This document shows, piece after piece, positions 43,413-51,094 of a stretch of DNA of 64,000 nucleotides. The notes under the pieces were generated by a model. It saw only the letters and a program-made list of their open reading frames with translations. It was not told where the DNA came from and did not search any database. A program made the translations under genes and the position numbers. Where the stretch lies: NCBI RefSeq assembly GCF_029894425.1, contig NZ_JARXYJ010000001.1:6778501-6842500 (forward strand), given 5' to 3'. Position 1 is the stretch's first letter. Every line of letters starts with the position of its first letter. Origin of the DNA: Streptomyces sp. SAI-127 (lineage in GTDB: Bacteria > Actinomycetota > Actinomycetes > Streptomycetales > Streptomycetaceae).

Positions 43413-44912
43413 ATGGCGGATACAAAGCGGGAGATCGAGCGGAAGTACGAGTCCGACGACAGCGGCCTGCCCGATCTGACCGGAGTCGCCGGGGTCGAGG
43501 CCGTCGTCGACAAGGGCGTCGCGCATCTGGACGCCACTTACTACGACACGGCCGACGAACGCCTCGTGGCGTCCTCGATCACCCTGCGCCGCCGCACGGG
43601 CGGATCGGACGCGGGCTGGCACCTGAAGTTGCCCGTGTCCGAGGGCGTGCGCGACGAGATCCGGGCCCCGCTCTCCGACACCCTCCCCGACGAACTCGCC
43701 GCCCTGGTCCGCTCCCGGGTCAGGGGCGTCGAGCTGCTGCCCGTGGTCCGGCTGCGCTCCGACCGTGACGTGCGCCACCTCCTCGACGCGCAGGGGCGCT
43801 TGCTCGCCGAGGTCAGCGTGGACGCCGTGCACGCCGAGCGGCTCAGCGGAGGCGTCGGCGACGTCCAGTGGACCGAGATCGAGGTGGAGCTCGCCGACGG
43901 CGGCGACCCGGCCTTCCTCGACAAGGTCGAGAAGCGGCTGCGCAAGGCGGACGTACGGCCGTCCGCGTCCTCCTCGAAGCTGGCCCGGGCCCTCGCGGAG
44001 ACGGCCCCCAAGAAGAAGAGCCCCGTCACAGCGGATCCGGTGACCGCCGGCGACCACGTCCTCGCGTACGTCCGCGCCCAGCGGGACGCGATCCTCGAGC
44101 TCGATCCGGCCGTCCGCCAGGACGCCGAGGACTCCGTGCACAGCATGCGCGTCGCCACCCGCCGGATGCGCAGCACCTTCAAGTCGTACGGCACCGTCCT
44201 CGACCGGGACGTCACCGACACGATCGGCGACGAGCTGAAGTGGCTGGCCGGCGAACTGGGCGTGGACCGGGACCGCGAGGTACTGGCCGAACGCCTGACC
44301 GCGGCTCTCGACGAGGTGCCGAAGACGCTGCTCCACGGTCCGATCGCCGCGCGGCTGAGCACATGGGCCGGTGACCGGCCCGGCGGGGCGAGCGCCCGGC
44401 TGATCGGCGTCCTGGACTCCCGGCGCTACCTCGCCCTGCTCGACACCCTGGACGCGCTGATCGCCGACCCGCCGCTGCTGCAGGCGGCCGGGAAGAAACC
44501 CCACAAGGTGATCGCCAAGGCCGTGCGGAAGGATTTCCGGAAGGTCGCCGGGCTCGTCGGGCAGGCGCTTGAGCTGGAGCCCGGAACCGACCGGGACGCC
44601 GCGATCCACGAGGCCCGCAAGAAGACCAAGCGCACCCGCTACGCGGCCGAAGCGGCCCGCCCGGTCCTCGGCGAGCCGGCCAAGACCATGGTCAAGTCCA
44701 TGAAGTCGCTCCAGAACCTGCTGGGGGAGCACCAGGACAGCGTGATGGCCCGGCAGACCCTGCGCGAGCTGTCCGCGGTCGCCCACGCGTCGGGGGAGAG
44801 CGCCTTCACCTACGGGCTGCTCCACGGGCGTGAGGAGCAGCGGGCGGCGGCCGTGGAGTCGGAACTGCCCGGCTTCTGGGACGGGATCAGGGGCGTGGCG
44901 GACGGCCTGTGA
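43413..44912 (+). CDS. CYTH and CHAD domain protein
   Basis: A 499-residue cytosolic protein. The N-terminal CYTH domain (about 1-195) begins with KREIERKYE, the triphosphate-binding signature, with basic/acidic strands lining the tunnel (EIEVELADGG). The C-terminal CHAD domain (about 210-490) has the paired His-helix motifs DSVHSMRVATRRMRSTFKSY and IHEARKKTKRTRYAAEA, which bind polyphosphate. Such fusions are inorganic triphosphatase or polyphosphate-binding proteins. The -10-like hexamer 6 bases upstream suggests its own promoter after rodA. Confidence 0.93.
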   Translation: MADTKREIERKYESDDSGLPDLTGVAGVEAVVDKGVAHLDATYYDTADERLVASSITLRRRTGGSDAGWHLKLPVSEGVRDEIRAPLSDTLPDELAALVRSRVRGVELLPVVRLRSDRDVRHLLDAQGRLLAEVSVDAVHAERLSGGVGDVQWTEIEVELADGGDPAFLDKVEKRLRKADVRPSASSSKLARALAETAPKKKSPVTADPVTAGDHVLAYVRAQRDAILELDPAVRQDAEDSVHSMRVATRRMRSTFKSYGTVLDRDVTDTIGDELKWLAGELGVDRDREVLAERLTAALDEVPKTLLHGPIAARLSTWAGDRPGGASARLIGVLDSRRYLALLDTLDALIADPPLLQAAGKKPHKVIAKAVRKDFRKVAGLVGQALELEPGTDRDAAIHEARKKTKRTRYAAEAARPVLGEPAKTMVKSMKSLQNLLGEHQDSVMARQTLRELSAVAHASGESAFTYGLLHGREEQRAAAVESELPGFWDGIRGVADGL

Positions 44913-45001
44913 CCTTCGGGGCGTACGGGGGGTGGTCGCGGCCGCGTTAGGCTAGATGGTCACCCCTGTCAGTTCAGCCAAGCCCACCGAAGGTTCGCGA
45001 G

Positions 45002-46975
45002 ATGCCTGCCGAAGTCGCTGCGGCCGCAGAGTCTGTGTTTCCGCAGCTCGAAGCTCTGCTCCCGCATGTGCAGAAGCCGATCCAGTACGTCGGCGGAGAG
45101 CTCAACTCCACCGTCAAGCCGTGGGAGTCCTGTGACGTCCGCTGGGCACTGATGTACCCGGACGCGTACGAGGTCGGTCTGCCCAACCAGGGCGTCATGA
45201 TCCTCTACGAGGTCCTGAACGAACAGGAGGGGGTCCTCGCCGAGCGCACCTACAGCGTGTGGCCGGACCTGGAGGCGCTGATGCGGGAGCACCACGTCCC
45301 GCAGTTCACGGTGGACAGCCACCGGCCCGTGGGCGCCTTCGACGTGTTCGGCCTGTCCTTCTCCACGGAGCTGGGCTACACCAACATGCTGACGGCGCTG
45401 GACCTGGCGGGCATCCCGCTGGAATCCAAGGACCGTACGCTCGACGACCCGATCGTGCTGGCCGGCGGCCATGCGGCCTTCAACCCCGAGCCGATCGCGG
45501 ACTTCATCGACGCGGCGATCATCGGCGACGGCGAGCAGGCCGTGCTCGACATGACGAAGATCATCCGTGAGTGGAAGGCGGAGGGCCGGCCGGGCGGCCG
45601 CGAGGAGGTCCTCTTCCGCCTCGCGAAGACGGGCTCGGTGTACATCCCCGCGTTCTACGACGTCGAGTACCTCCCGGACGGCCGTATCGCCCGCGTCGTA
45701 CCGAACAAGTCGGGTGTCCCGTGGCGTGTGTCGAAGCACACCGTCATGGACCTGGACGAGTGGCCGTACCCCAAGCAGCCCCTCGTCCCCCTGGCGGAGA
45801 CGGTCCACGAACGCATGTCGGTCGAGATCTTCCGCGGCTGCACCCGCGGCTGCCGTTTCTGCCAGGCGGGCATGATCACCCGCCCGGTCCGCGAGCGCTC
45901 GATCACGGGCATCGGCGACATGGTGGAGAAGGGCCTGAAGGCGACGGGCTTCGAGGAGGTGGGTCTTCTCTCGCTCTCGTCGGCGGACCACTCGGAGATC
46001 GGCGACATCGCGAAGGGCCTGGCGGACCGGTACGAGGAGGACAAGATCGGCCTGTCCCTCCCCTCCACCCGCGTCGACGCCTTCAACGTGGACCTGGCGA
46101 ACGAACTGACGCGCAACGGCCGCCGCTCGGGCCTGACCTTCGCCCCCGAGGGCGGCTCCGAGCGCATGCGCAAGGTCATCAACAAGATGGTCTCGGAAGA
46201 GGACCTGATCAGGACGGTCTCCACGGCGTACGGCAACGGCTGGCGCCAGGTGAAGCTGTACTTCATGTGCGGCCTGCCGACGGAGACCGACGAGGACGTC
46301 CTCCAGATCGCGGACATGGCGACGAAGGTGATCGCCGAGGGCCGCAAGGTCTCCGGCCAGAACGACATCCGCTGCACGGTCTCGATCGGCGGCTTCGTCC
46401 CCAAGCCCCACACGCCCTTCCAGTGGGCCCCGCAGCTCTCGGCGGAGGAGACGGACGCCCGCCTGGCGAAGCTCCGCGACAAGATCCGCGGCGACAAGAA
46501 GTACGGCCGCTCGATCGGCTTCCGCTACCACGACGGCAAGCCCGGCATCGTGGAAGGCCTGCTGTCGAGGGGTGACCGGCGGATCGGTGCCGTGATCCGC
46601 GCCGTCTACGAGGACGGCGGCCGCTTCGACGGCTGGCGGGAGCACTTCTCCTACGACCGCTGGATGGCCTGCGCCGACAAGACGCTGCCCGCCTTCGGCG
46701 TGGACGTCGACTGGTACACCACCCGCGAGAAGACGTACGAAGAAGTCCTCCCCTGGGACCACCTCGACTCCGGCCTCGACAAGGACTGGCTCTGGGAGGA
46801 CTGGCAGGACGCCCTCGACGAGACGGAGGTCGAGGACTGCCGGTGGACGCCTTGCTTCGACTGCGGGGTGTGTCCGCAGCTGGACACGCACATCCAAATC
46901 GGCCCGACCGGCAAGAAGTTGCTGCCTCTGACGGTCAAGAACGCTGCGCCGGCGCCTGGTGGGCACTCGCACTGA
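45002..46975 (+). CDS. B12-binding-domain radical SAM protein, TIGR03960 family
   Basis: A 657-residue protein with an N-terminal B12-binding-like domain (about 1-200) and a radical SAM barrel. The cluster motif is CTRGCRFC with Cys280, Cys284 and Cys287; GLTFAPEGGSERMRKVINK is a family signature. The C-terminus has extra Cys (WTPCFDCGVCPQ) that may hold another cluster. It normally works or travels with a TIGR03936/DUF2344 protein; here that partner lies 3.1 kb downstream at 50067, after inserted genes. The reaction is not established. A -10-like TAGGCT lies at 44948-44953. Confidence 0.93.
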   Translation: MPAEVAAAAESVFPQLEALLPHVQKPIQYVGGELNSTVKPWESCDVRWALMYPDAYEVGLPNQGVMILYEVLNEQEGVLAERTYSVWPDLEALMREHHVPQFTVDSHRPVGAFDVFGLSFSTELGYTNMLTALDLAGIPLESKDRTLDDPIVLAGGHAAFNPEPIADFIDAAIIGDGEQAVLDMTKIIREWKAEGRPGGREEVLFRLAKTGSVYIPAFYDVEYLPDGRIARVVPNKSGVPWRVSKHTVMDLDEWPYPKQPLVPLAETVHERMSVEIFRGCTRGCRFCQAGMITRPVRERSITGIGDMVEKGLKATGFEEVGLLSLSSADHSEIGDIAKGLADRYEEDKIGLSLPSTRVDAFNVDLANELTRNGRRSGLTFAPEGGSERMRKVINKMVSEEDLIRTVSTAYGNGWRQVKLYFMCGLPTETDEDVLQIADMATKVIAEGRKVSGQNDIRCTVSIGGFVPKPHTPFQWAPQLSAEETDARLAKLRDKIRGDKKYGRSIGFRYHDGKPGIVEGLLSRGDRRIGAVIRAVYEDGGRFDGWREHFSYDRWMACADKTLPAFGVDVDWYTTREKTYEEVLPWDHLDSGLDKDWLWEDWQDALDETEVEDCRWTPCFDCGVCPQLDTHIQIGPTGKKLLPLTVKNAAPAPGGHSH

Positions 46976-47088
46976 GATGGGCGAGGTGCCGGTGACGTCT
47001 ATCGGCGATCAGCCCGTCGCCTGAGTGGCCGCTCTCGGTTCGCGACGTGCCTCATGGCTTCAGGAAGTTGCTGTCTCTCGGCCGGTCG

Positions 47089-47136
47089 GCAGGGCGGTCG
47101 GGAAGAGGGTTCTGTCCCTGTTCCCGACCGCCCTGC
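47089..47136. terminator. Bidirectional terminator after the radical SAM gene
   Basis: A perfect 16-bp stem (47089-47104 with 47121-47136) whose 16-base loop contains an inner AGGG/CCCT pair. It separates the radical SAM gene from the convergent secreted-peptide gene. Confidence 0.88.
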
Positions 47137-47207
47137 GTTGGACGGGCTTCACATGTGCGGTTGTGTGGTGGTGCGGCTGGCGGTCAGGAACTGCCGTCGC
47201 CTGTCTG

Positions 47208-47447
47208 TCAGTTGCAGAAGTTGAGGATGGGCAGAAGGCCGTTGCCGCACTGGAAGTCCTCGCCGTCGCCACCACCGTGGCCGCCGGCCGGGGCGGCCTT
47301 GGTGACGGCGTGCGTGGCGGGCGTCGCGGCCACGGCGGACGTGGCAGTTGCCAGCCCCGCCGCACAGGCGATGCCCACGGCGACAGTCACCGCGAATACT
47401 CGCGGAATGCGGGAAACGGCCTTCTTGGAGAAAGGTGTTGTGTTCAT
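47208..47447 (-). CDS. Small secreted Cys-containing peptide, function unknown
   Basis: A 79-residue precursor. Residues 1-41 are a signal peptide (basic start, VFAVTVAVGIACAAGLATA, then SAVAA cleavage site). The mature part of about 38 residues is Gly/His-rich (GGHGGGDGED) and ends in FQCGNGLLPILNFCN with two Cys that could form a disulfide. GGTGAG lies just before the ATG at 47447. It is not a chaplin, since it lacks the GN..VPVNVCGN repeat. The next gene upstream on the same strand is terD-like, 74 bases away. Confidence 0.7.
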   Translation of the reverse strand: MNTTPFSKKAVSRIPRVFAVTVAVGIACAAGLATATSAVAATPATHAVTKAAPAGGHGGGDGEDFQCGNGLLPILNFCN

Positions 47448-47521
47448 GAACTCACCATGCACACCCCCGCGACCAGTTGCTCGCCGAGCGCATCTGAGTG
47501 GGTGAGCCGGCCTGGAATCCG

Positions 47522-48106
47522 CTACTTGCTCGCGGCGAAGCGCATCAGGGCCAGCTGGTCGCCCTGCTTGATCTTGCCCGTCACGTTGATGACTTCGAGC
47601 TTCCAGGTGTTGCCGACCCGGACCGCCTTGGCGACCGCGCAGCCGTTGTCCGTGGTGAGCATGCTCGGCCAGATGTCGGCGACCTGCTGGGAGCTGCCGC
47701 CGCTGGCGTCGTAGACCTTGAAGCTGATGTTGCGGGCCTTCTGGAAGGAGCTGCCCTTCTTGTAGGCGGCGGCGACGAAGACGATCGACGTGATGTGCGG
47801 CGGGATCTTCGAGAACTCGACGGTGACCGTCTCGTCGTCGCCGTCCCCGTGGCCGGTCTGGTTGTCGCCGCTGTGCAGCAGGGAGCCGTTGCCGATGGGG
47901 TCGAGCGAGTCGAGGCCCGCCAGGCGGACCGGGTCGCCGTCGTGCATCGCGATGGCGATGAGGTCGAGGTCGGTGCCCTTCTTCTGGCGGAGCTTGCCGA
48001 GCACTCCGCCGCTGGCGCCGACGCTGGGGTCCCAGGAGACCCCTATGGACAGATGGGTCACGCCGTCCAGGTCGGCGGGGCCGTCTTCCTTCGTAAGCGT
48101 AATCAT
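47522..48106 (-). CDS. TerD-family protein
   Basis: A 194-residue protein of the TerD/stress-protein fold, which binds Ca2+ through acidic loops. LSIGVSWDP, KKGTDLDLIAIAM and the polar SGDNQTGHGDGDDETVTVEF (about 83-102) match the family calcium sites. TerD paralogues are numerous in Streptomyces and linked to tellurite resistance, development and stress; the role of this copy is unknown. CACTAT ends 6 bases before the ATG at 48106 with no ribosome site, so it may be leaderless. GTG at 48121 is an alternative start. Confidence 0.88.
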   Translation of the reverse strand: MITLTKEDGPADLDGVTHLSIGVSWDPSVGASGGVLGKLRQKKGTDLDLIAIAMHDGDPVRLAGLDSLDPIGNGSLLHSGDNQTGHGDGDDETVTVEFSKIPPHITSIVFVAAAYKKGSSFQKARNISFKVYDASGGSSQQVADIWPSMLTTDNGCAVAKAVRVGNTWKLEVINVTGKIKQGDQLALMRFAASK

Positions 48107-48197
48107 GGGGACATAGTGCACGGGTGCCTGCCGGGTCGCGGAAGAGGCCCGGGAAACCCGGTGGCCCGGCGGCCCGCGGTCTCGCCATCATGGGGCG

Positions 48198-48725
48198 ATG
48201 CCGCAACTGACCCCGCCCGACGTCCGGTTCCACGCCTCCTACCTCGACGCGGTACGGGAGTTCACCGAGGCGGGCCTGGATCCGGCCGTGCTGGAGAGCG
48301 GGGAGACCGGACCGTACGGGAGGACGTGGGGGGAGCCGGCGGGGTTCGCGGCCTTCGTGGAGATGCTGCGTGCGGAGTCGGAACGACCGCGCAGGCGGGA
48401 CTGGGTGCCGATGACGAACCTCTGGTACGTCGAGGAGGACACCTTCCTCGGCAGGCTCTCGATACGGCACCGGCTCACTCCGCATCTGCTGGAGCTCGGT
48501 GGCCACATCGGATACGTCGTGCGCCCCGGCGCCCGGCGACGGGGGCACGCCACCGCCATGCTCGCGGCCGCCCTGCCCGTCTGCCGTCAACTGGGCATCG
48601 ACCGGGCCCTGGTCACCTGTGACGCCGACAACACCGCGTCTCGTAAGGTGATCGAGGCCAATGGCGGAGAATTCGAGGACCGGCGCGGCGTAAAGCTGCG
48701 GTACTGGATCCGTACGGGGAACTGA
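48198..48725 (+). CDS. GNAT family N-acetyltransferase
   Basis: A 175-residue acetyltransferase. The acetyl-CoA pyrophosphate loop is VRPGARRRGHATAMLAAAL (about 112-130) and the CoA-adenine side is CDADNTASRKVIEANGGEFE. The pattern resembles RimJ/RimL-like or YjaB-like enzymes acting on small amines; the acceptor is unknown. CATCAT ends 6 bases before the ATG without a ribosome site. It is divergent from terD and 15 bases upstream of the repeat membrane protein. Confidence 0.88.
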   Translation: MPQLTPPDVRFHASYLDAVREFTEAGLDPAVLESGETGPYGRTWGEPAGFAAFVEMLRAESERPRRRDWVPMTNLWYVEEDTFLGRLSIRHRLTPHLLELGGHIGYVVRPGARRRGHATAMLAAALPVCRQLGIDRALVTCDADNTASRKVIEANGGEFEDRRGVKLRYWIRTGN

Positions 48726-48740
48726 GGCGTCTACGTCGTT

Positions 48741-50018
48741 ATGGACCTGGAGAAGCAGCCCGCGCCGCAGGCGCCCCCGCCAGAGGGATGTCTGACCGTC
48801 GCGATTCGCATCCCCGTACGCATCGTCGTGCTCGTGCTGGTCGTGCCCGTGCGGATCGTGTGGGACGCGTTCGTCGTGGTGGGGCGGTTCCTGCGGGACA
48901 GCGTGCTGCGGCCGCTGTGGCGGGCGCTGGTCGTCTGGCCCTGCGTGGCCCTGTGGCGCTACGTGGTCGTGCCCATCGCCAAGGCGGTCGGATGGCTCGG
49001 CAAGGTGCTCGTCGTGATCCCCCTGGTGTGGCTGTACCGGTATGTGCTGACGCCGGTCGGGCAGGGCATCGCGTGGCTGGCACGCGGGATCGTGGCCGGG
49101 CTGGTGTGGGTGTACGCGCGCGTGCTGACGCCGGTCGGGCAGGGCATCGCGTGGCTGGCACGCGGGATCGTGGCCGGGCTGGTGTGGGTGTACGCGCGCG
49201 TGCTCACTCCGGTCGGGCACGGGGTCGTGTGGCTCCTCAAGGGCATCGGGGCGGTCCTCACATCGATCGGGCGCGGCATCGCGTGGGTCGTGCAGGGGAT
49301 CGTGGCCGGGCTCGTGTGGGTGTACGCGCGCATGTTCACGCCGGTCGGGCACGGGGTCGTGTGGCTCCTCAAGGGCTTCGGTGCCGTCCTTGCCTGGATC
49401 TTCACGCCGATCGGGCGCGCGATCGTCTGGTGCGCCAGGGGGATCGCATGGCTGGCGAGCACCGTCGTCACCGGCATCGGTGTCGCCCTGTACTGGATCG
49501 CCCGCATCCTGCTAGTCCTGCCCGTCATCGCCCTGTGGCGCTGGGTCCTCGCGCCCGTAGGAAGGGCCCTTGCCCTGGTCGGCCGGGAAGTGTGGGACGC
49601 GCTCGGGCACGCCTGGCGGATCGCCGGGCACATCTCCCTCGCCGTCGGGCGGTTCCTCGGGACCCTCTTCCGGTGGGTCTTCGTCGAGCCGGTGCGCTGG
49701 GTGTACCGCACCGTGCTGACCCCGGTCGGGCACATGATCCGGGACGTGGTGCTGCGCCCCGTCGCCGAGGCCGCGCGCAGTGTGGGACGGATCACCCGGG
49801 CCGCGCTCGCCTCCGCCCGCGAGTCCGTACGGCAGGCCCGGGCCGACTTCCGGCGGATGCTCTTCGGCGATGCCGGCCATGTCAGCCGCGTCAGCGATGG
49901 CGGCGGCGTAGGCGCTGTCGGCGAGACCCGTGAGCGTGAGGTGGTGGCCCTCCGGGAACCGACGGGCGCCGACACACGTACTCTTGGTAGCAGTACGACC
50001 GCACTCACGAAGGACTGA
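48741..50018 (+). CDS. Membrane protein made of tandem hydrophobic repeats, function unknown
   Basis: A 425-residue protein dominated by repeated amphipathic or membrane helices of 22-26 residues. The repeat core is LTPVGQGIAWLARGIVAGLV; two copies at 49044 and 49122 are nearly identical in DNA, and divergent copies follow at 49200, 49332 and 49398. Flanking regions have similar helices (VLAPVGRALALVGREVWDAL, VLTPVGHMIRDVVLRPVAEA). Each unit has a Trp-rich face and one or two Arg. The last 60 residues are soluble. I do not recognise a family. It sits between a GNAT gene and the DUF2344 gene. It could form a membrane scaffold or a curvature-sensing or phage-shock-like assembly; that is speculation. 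Confidence 0.75.
   Translation: MDLEKQPAPQAPPPEGCLTVAIRIPVRIVVLVLVVPVRIVWDAFVVVGRFLRDSVLRPLWRALVVWPCVALWRYVVVPIAKAVGWLGKVLVVIPLVWLYRYVLTPVGQGIAWLARGIVAGLVWVYARVLTPVGQGIAWLARGIVAGLVWVYARVLTPVGHGVVWLLKGIGAVLTSIGRGIAWVVQGIVAGLVWVYARMFTPVGHGVVWLLKGFGAVLAWIFTPIGRAIVWCARGIAWLASTVVTGIGVALYWIARILLVLPVIALWRWVLAPVGRALALVGREVWDALGHAWRIAGHISLAVGRFLGTLFRWVFVEPVRWVYRTVLTPVGHMIRDVVLRPVAEAARSVGRITRAALASARESVRQARADFRRMLFGDAGHVSRVSDGGGVGAVGETREREVVALREPTGADTRTLGSSTTALTKD
49044..49199 (+). repeat. 78-bp tandem DNA repeat inside the membrane-protein gene
   Basis: Units 49044-49121 and 49122-49199 are almost identical (26 codons each). A diverged third unit from 49200 is lengthened to 44 codons. Confidence 0.9.
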
Positions 50019-50066
50019 GCGACACTGGGCAAGCGACAGCCCGAAGGCCCGCCGCCCGCACCGGCG

Positions 50067-50831
50067 GTGCAGCGCATCCGACTGCGCTACACCAAGCGCG
50101 GCCGCCTCCGGTTCACCAGCCACCGTGACTTCCAGCGCGCCTTCGAGCGTGCGCTGCGCCGCGCCGAGGTGCCCATGGCGTACTCGGCGGGGTTCACGCC
50201 GCATCCGAAGGTGTCGTACGCCAATGCCGCACCCACCGGCACGGGCAGTGAGGCGGAGTACCTGGAGATCGCGCTCACGCAGGCGCGTGACCCGGAGAAG
50301 CTCCGGCTCCTTCTCGACGAGTCGCTGCCCGCCGGGCTCGACGTCGTCGACGCGGTCGAGGCCCGGACCTCGGGACTCGCCGACCGGCTCACCGCTTCCG
50401 TCTGGGAGCTCAGGCTGGACGGCGTGGACCCGGCAGAGGCCGGGCGCGCGGTCGCCGCGTTCAACGCCGCCGAGGCGGTCGAGGTCCAGCGCACCACCAA
50501 GAACGGCCTTCGGACCTTTGACGCCCGCCCCGCGGTCGTACAACTTGAAACGCACAGTGAACCTGCTGATAGGCCGACCGACCAGCCCTGTGCGATACTG
50601 CGGCTGGTTGTTCGGCACGTGACGCCTGCCGTTCGACCCGACGACGTCCTGTCCGGTCTCCGCGCCGTGGCCGACCTGGCGCCGCCGGTCCCCGCAGCGG
50701 TGACCAGGCTGGCGCAGGGGCTGCTCGATGAAGAGACCGGCACGGTGACCGACCCGCTCGCGCCCGACCGCGAGGCAGTGGAGGCCCGCTCAACGGCCGA
50801 ACCGACTGCCGCCGCGAAGGCGCCGGCGTAA
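50067..50831 (+). CDS. TIGR03936/DUF2344 radical SAM-associated protein
   Basis: A 254-residue protein starting MQRIRLRYTKRGRLRFTSHR, diagnostic of DUF2344, whose members are encoded next to or fused with TIGR03960 radical SAM proteins. GFTPHPKVSYANA is the second conserved block (about 47-59). The tail after about 225 is Ala/Glu-rich. The start is uncertain: GTG at 50067 is used, but the frame continues upstream to a CTG at 50025 (GKRQPEGPPPAPAV). It lies upstream of RNase E. Its exact role is unknown. Confidence 0.9.
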   Translation: MQRIRLRYTKRGRLRFTSHRDFQRAFERALRRAEVPMAYSAGFTPHPKVSYANAAPTGTGSEAEYLEIALTQARDPEKLRLLLDESLPAGLDVVDAVEARTSGLADRLTASVWELRLDGVDPAEAGRAVAAFNAAEAVEVQRTTKNGLRTFDARPAVVQLETHSEPADRPTDQPCAILRLVVRHVTPAVRPDDVLSGLRAVADLAPPVPAAVTRLAQGLLDEETGTVTDPLAPDREAVEARSTAEPTAAAKAPA

Positions 50832-51094
50832 GGAAGGTCCCGCGAAGGACGGGCGTCGTAGCGCAGCCCTCGTACTCGGGAGCCACCTGGGTCGGGCAGT
50901 GCACTGACCACAAGACTTTCGCCAGGCCGTACCCAACAAGGGCGTACGGAACCGGCGAGACAGGACACAGAGAGCTCCCGTGAGGCGCCCGCGCCCCGGA
51001 CGGCGGCACCGCGCATCGCGCGAGCCGCGGACGTCACCGGCATCCCTGCCGGACCAGGTGCGGCGCCCGGGAGCCTGACGGGAGAAATGCCCGC

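Noticed and set aside
47208..47447. Secreted Cys peptide as a chaplin or rodlin
   Set aside because: The chaplin repeat with its internal GN..VPVNVCGN core is absent, and rodlins are much longer.
48741..50018. 78-bp tandem repeats read as a possible CRISPR or satellite array
   Set aside because: The units are contiguous without spacers, in frame, and encode a continuous hydrophobic protein with a good start.
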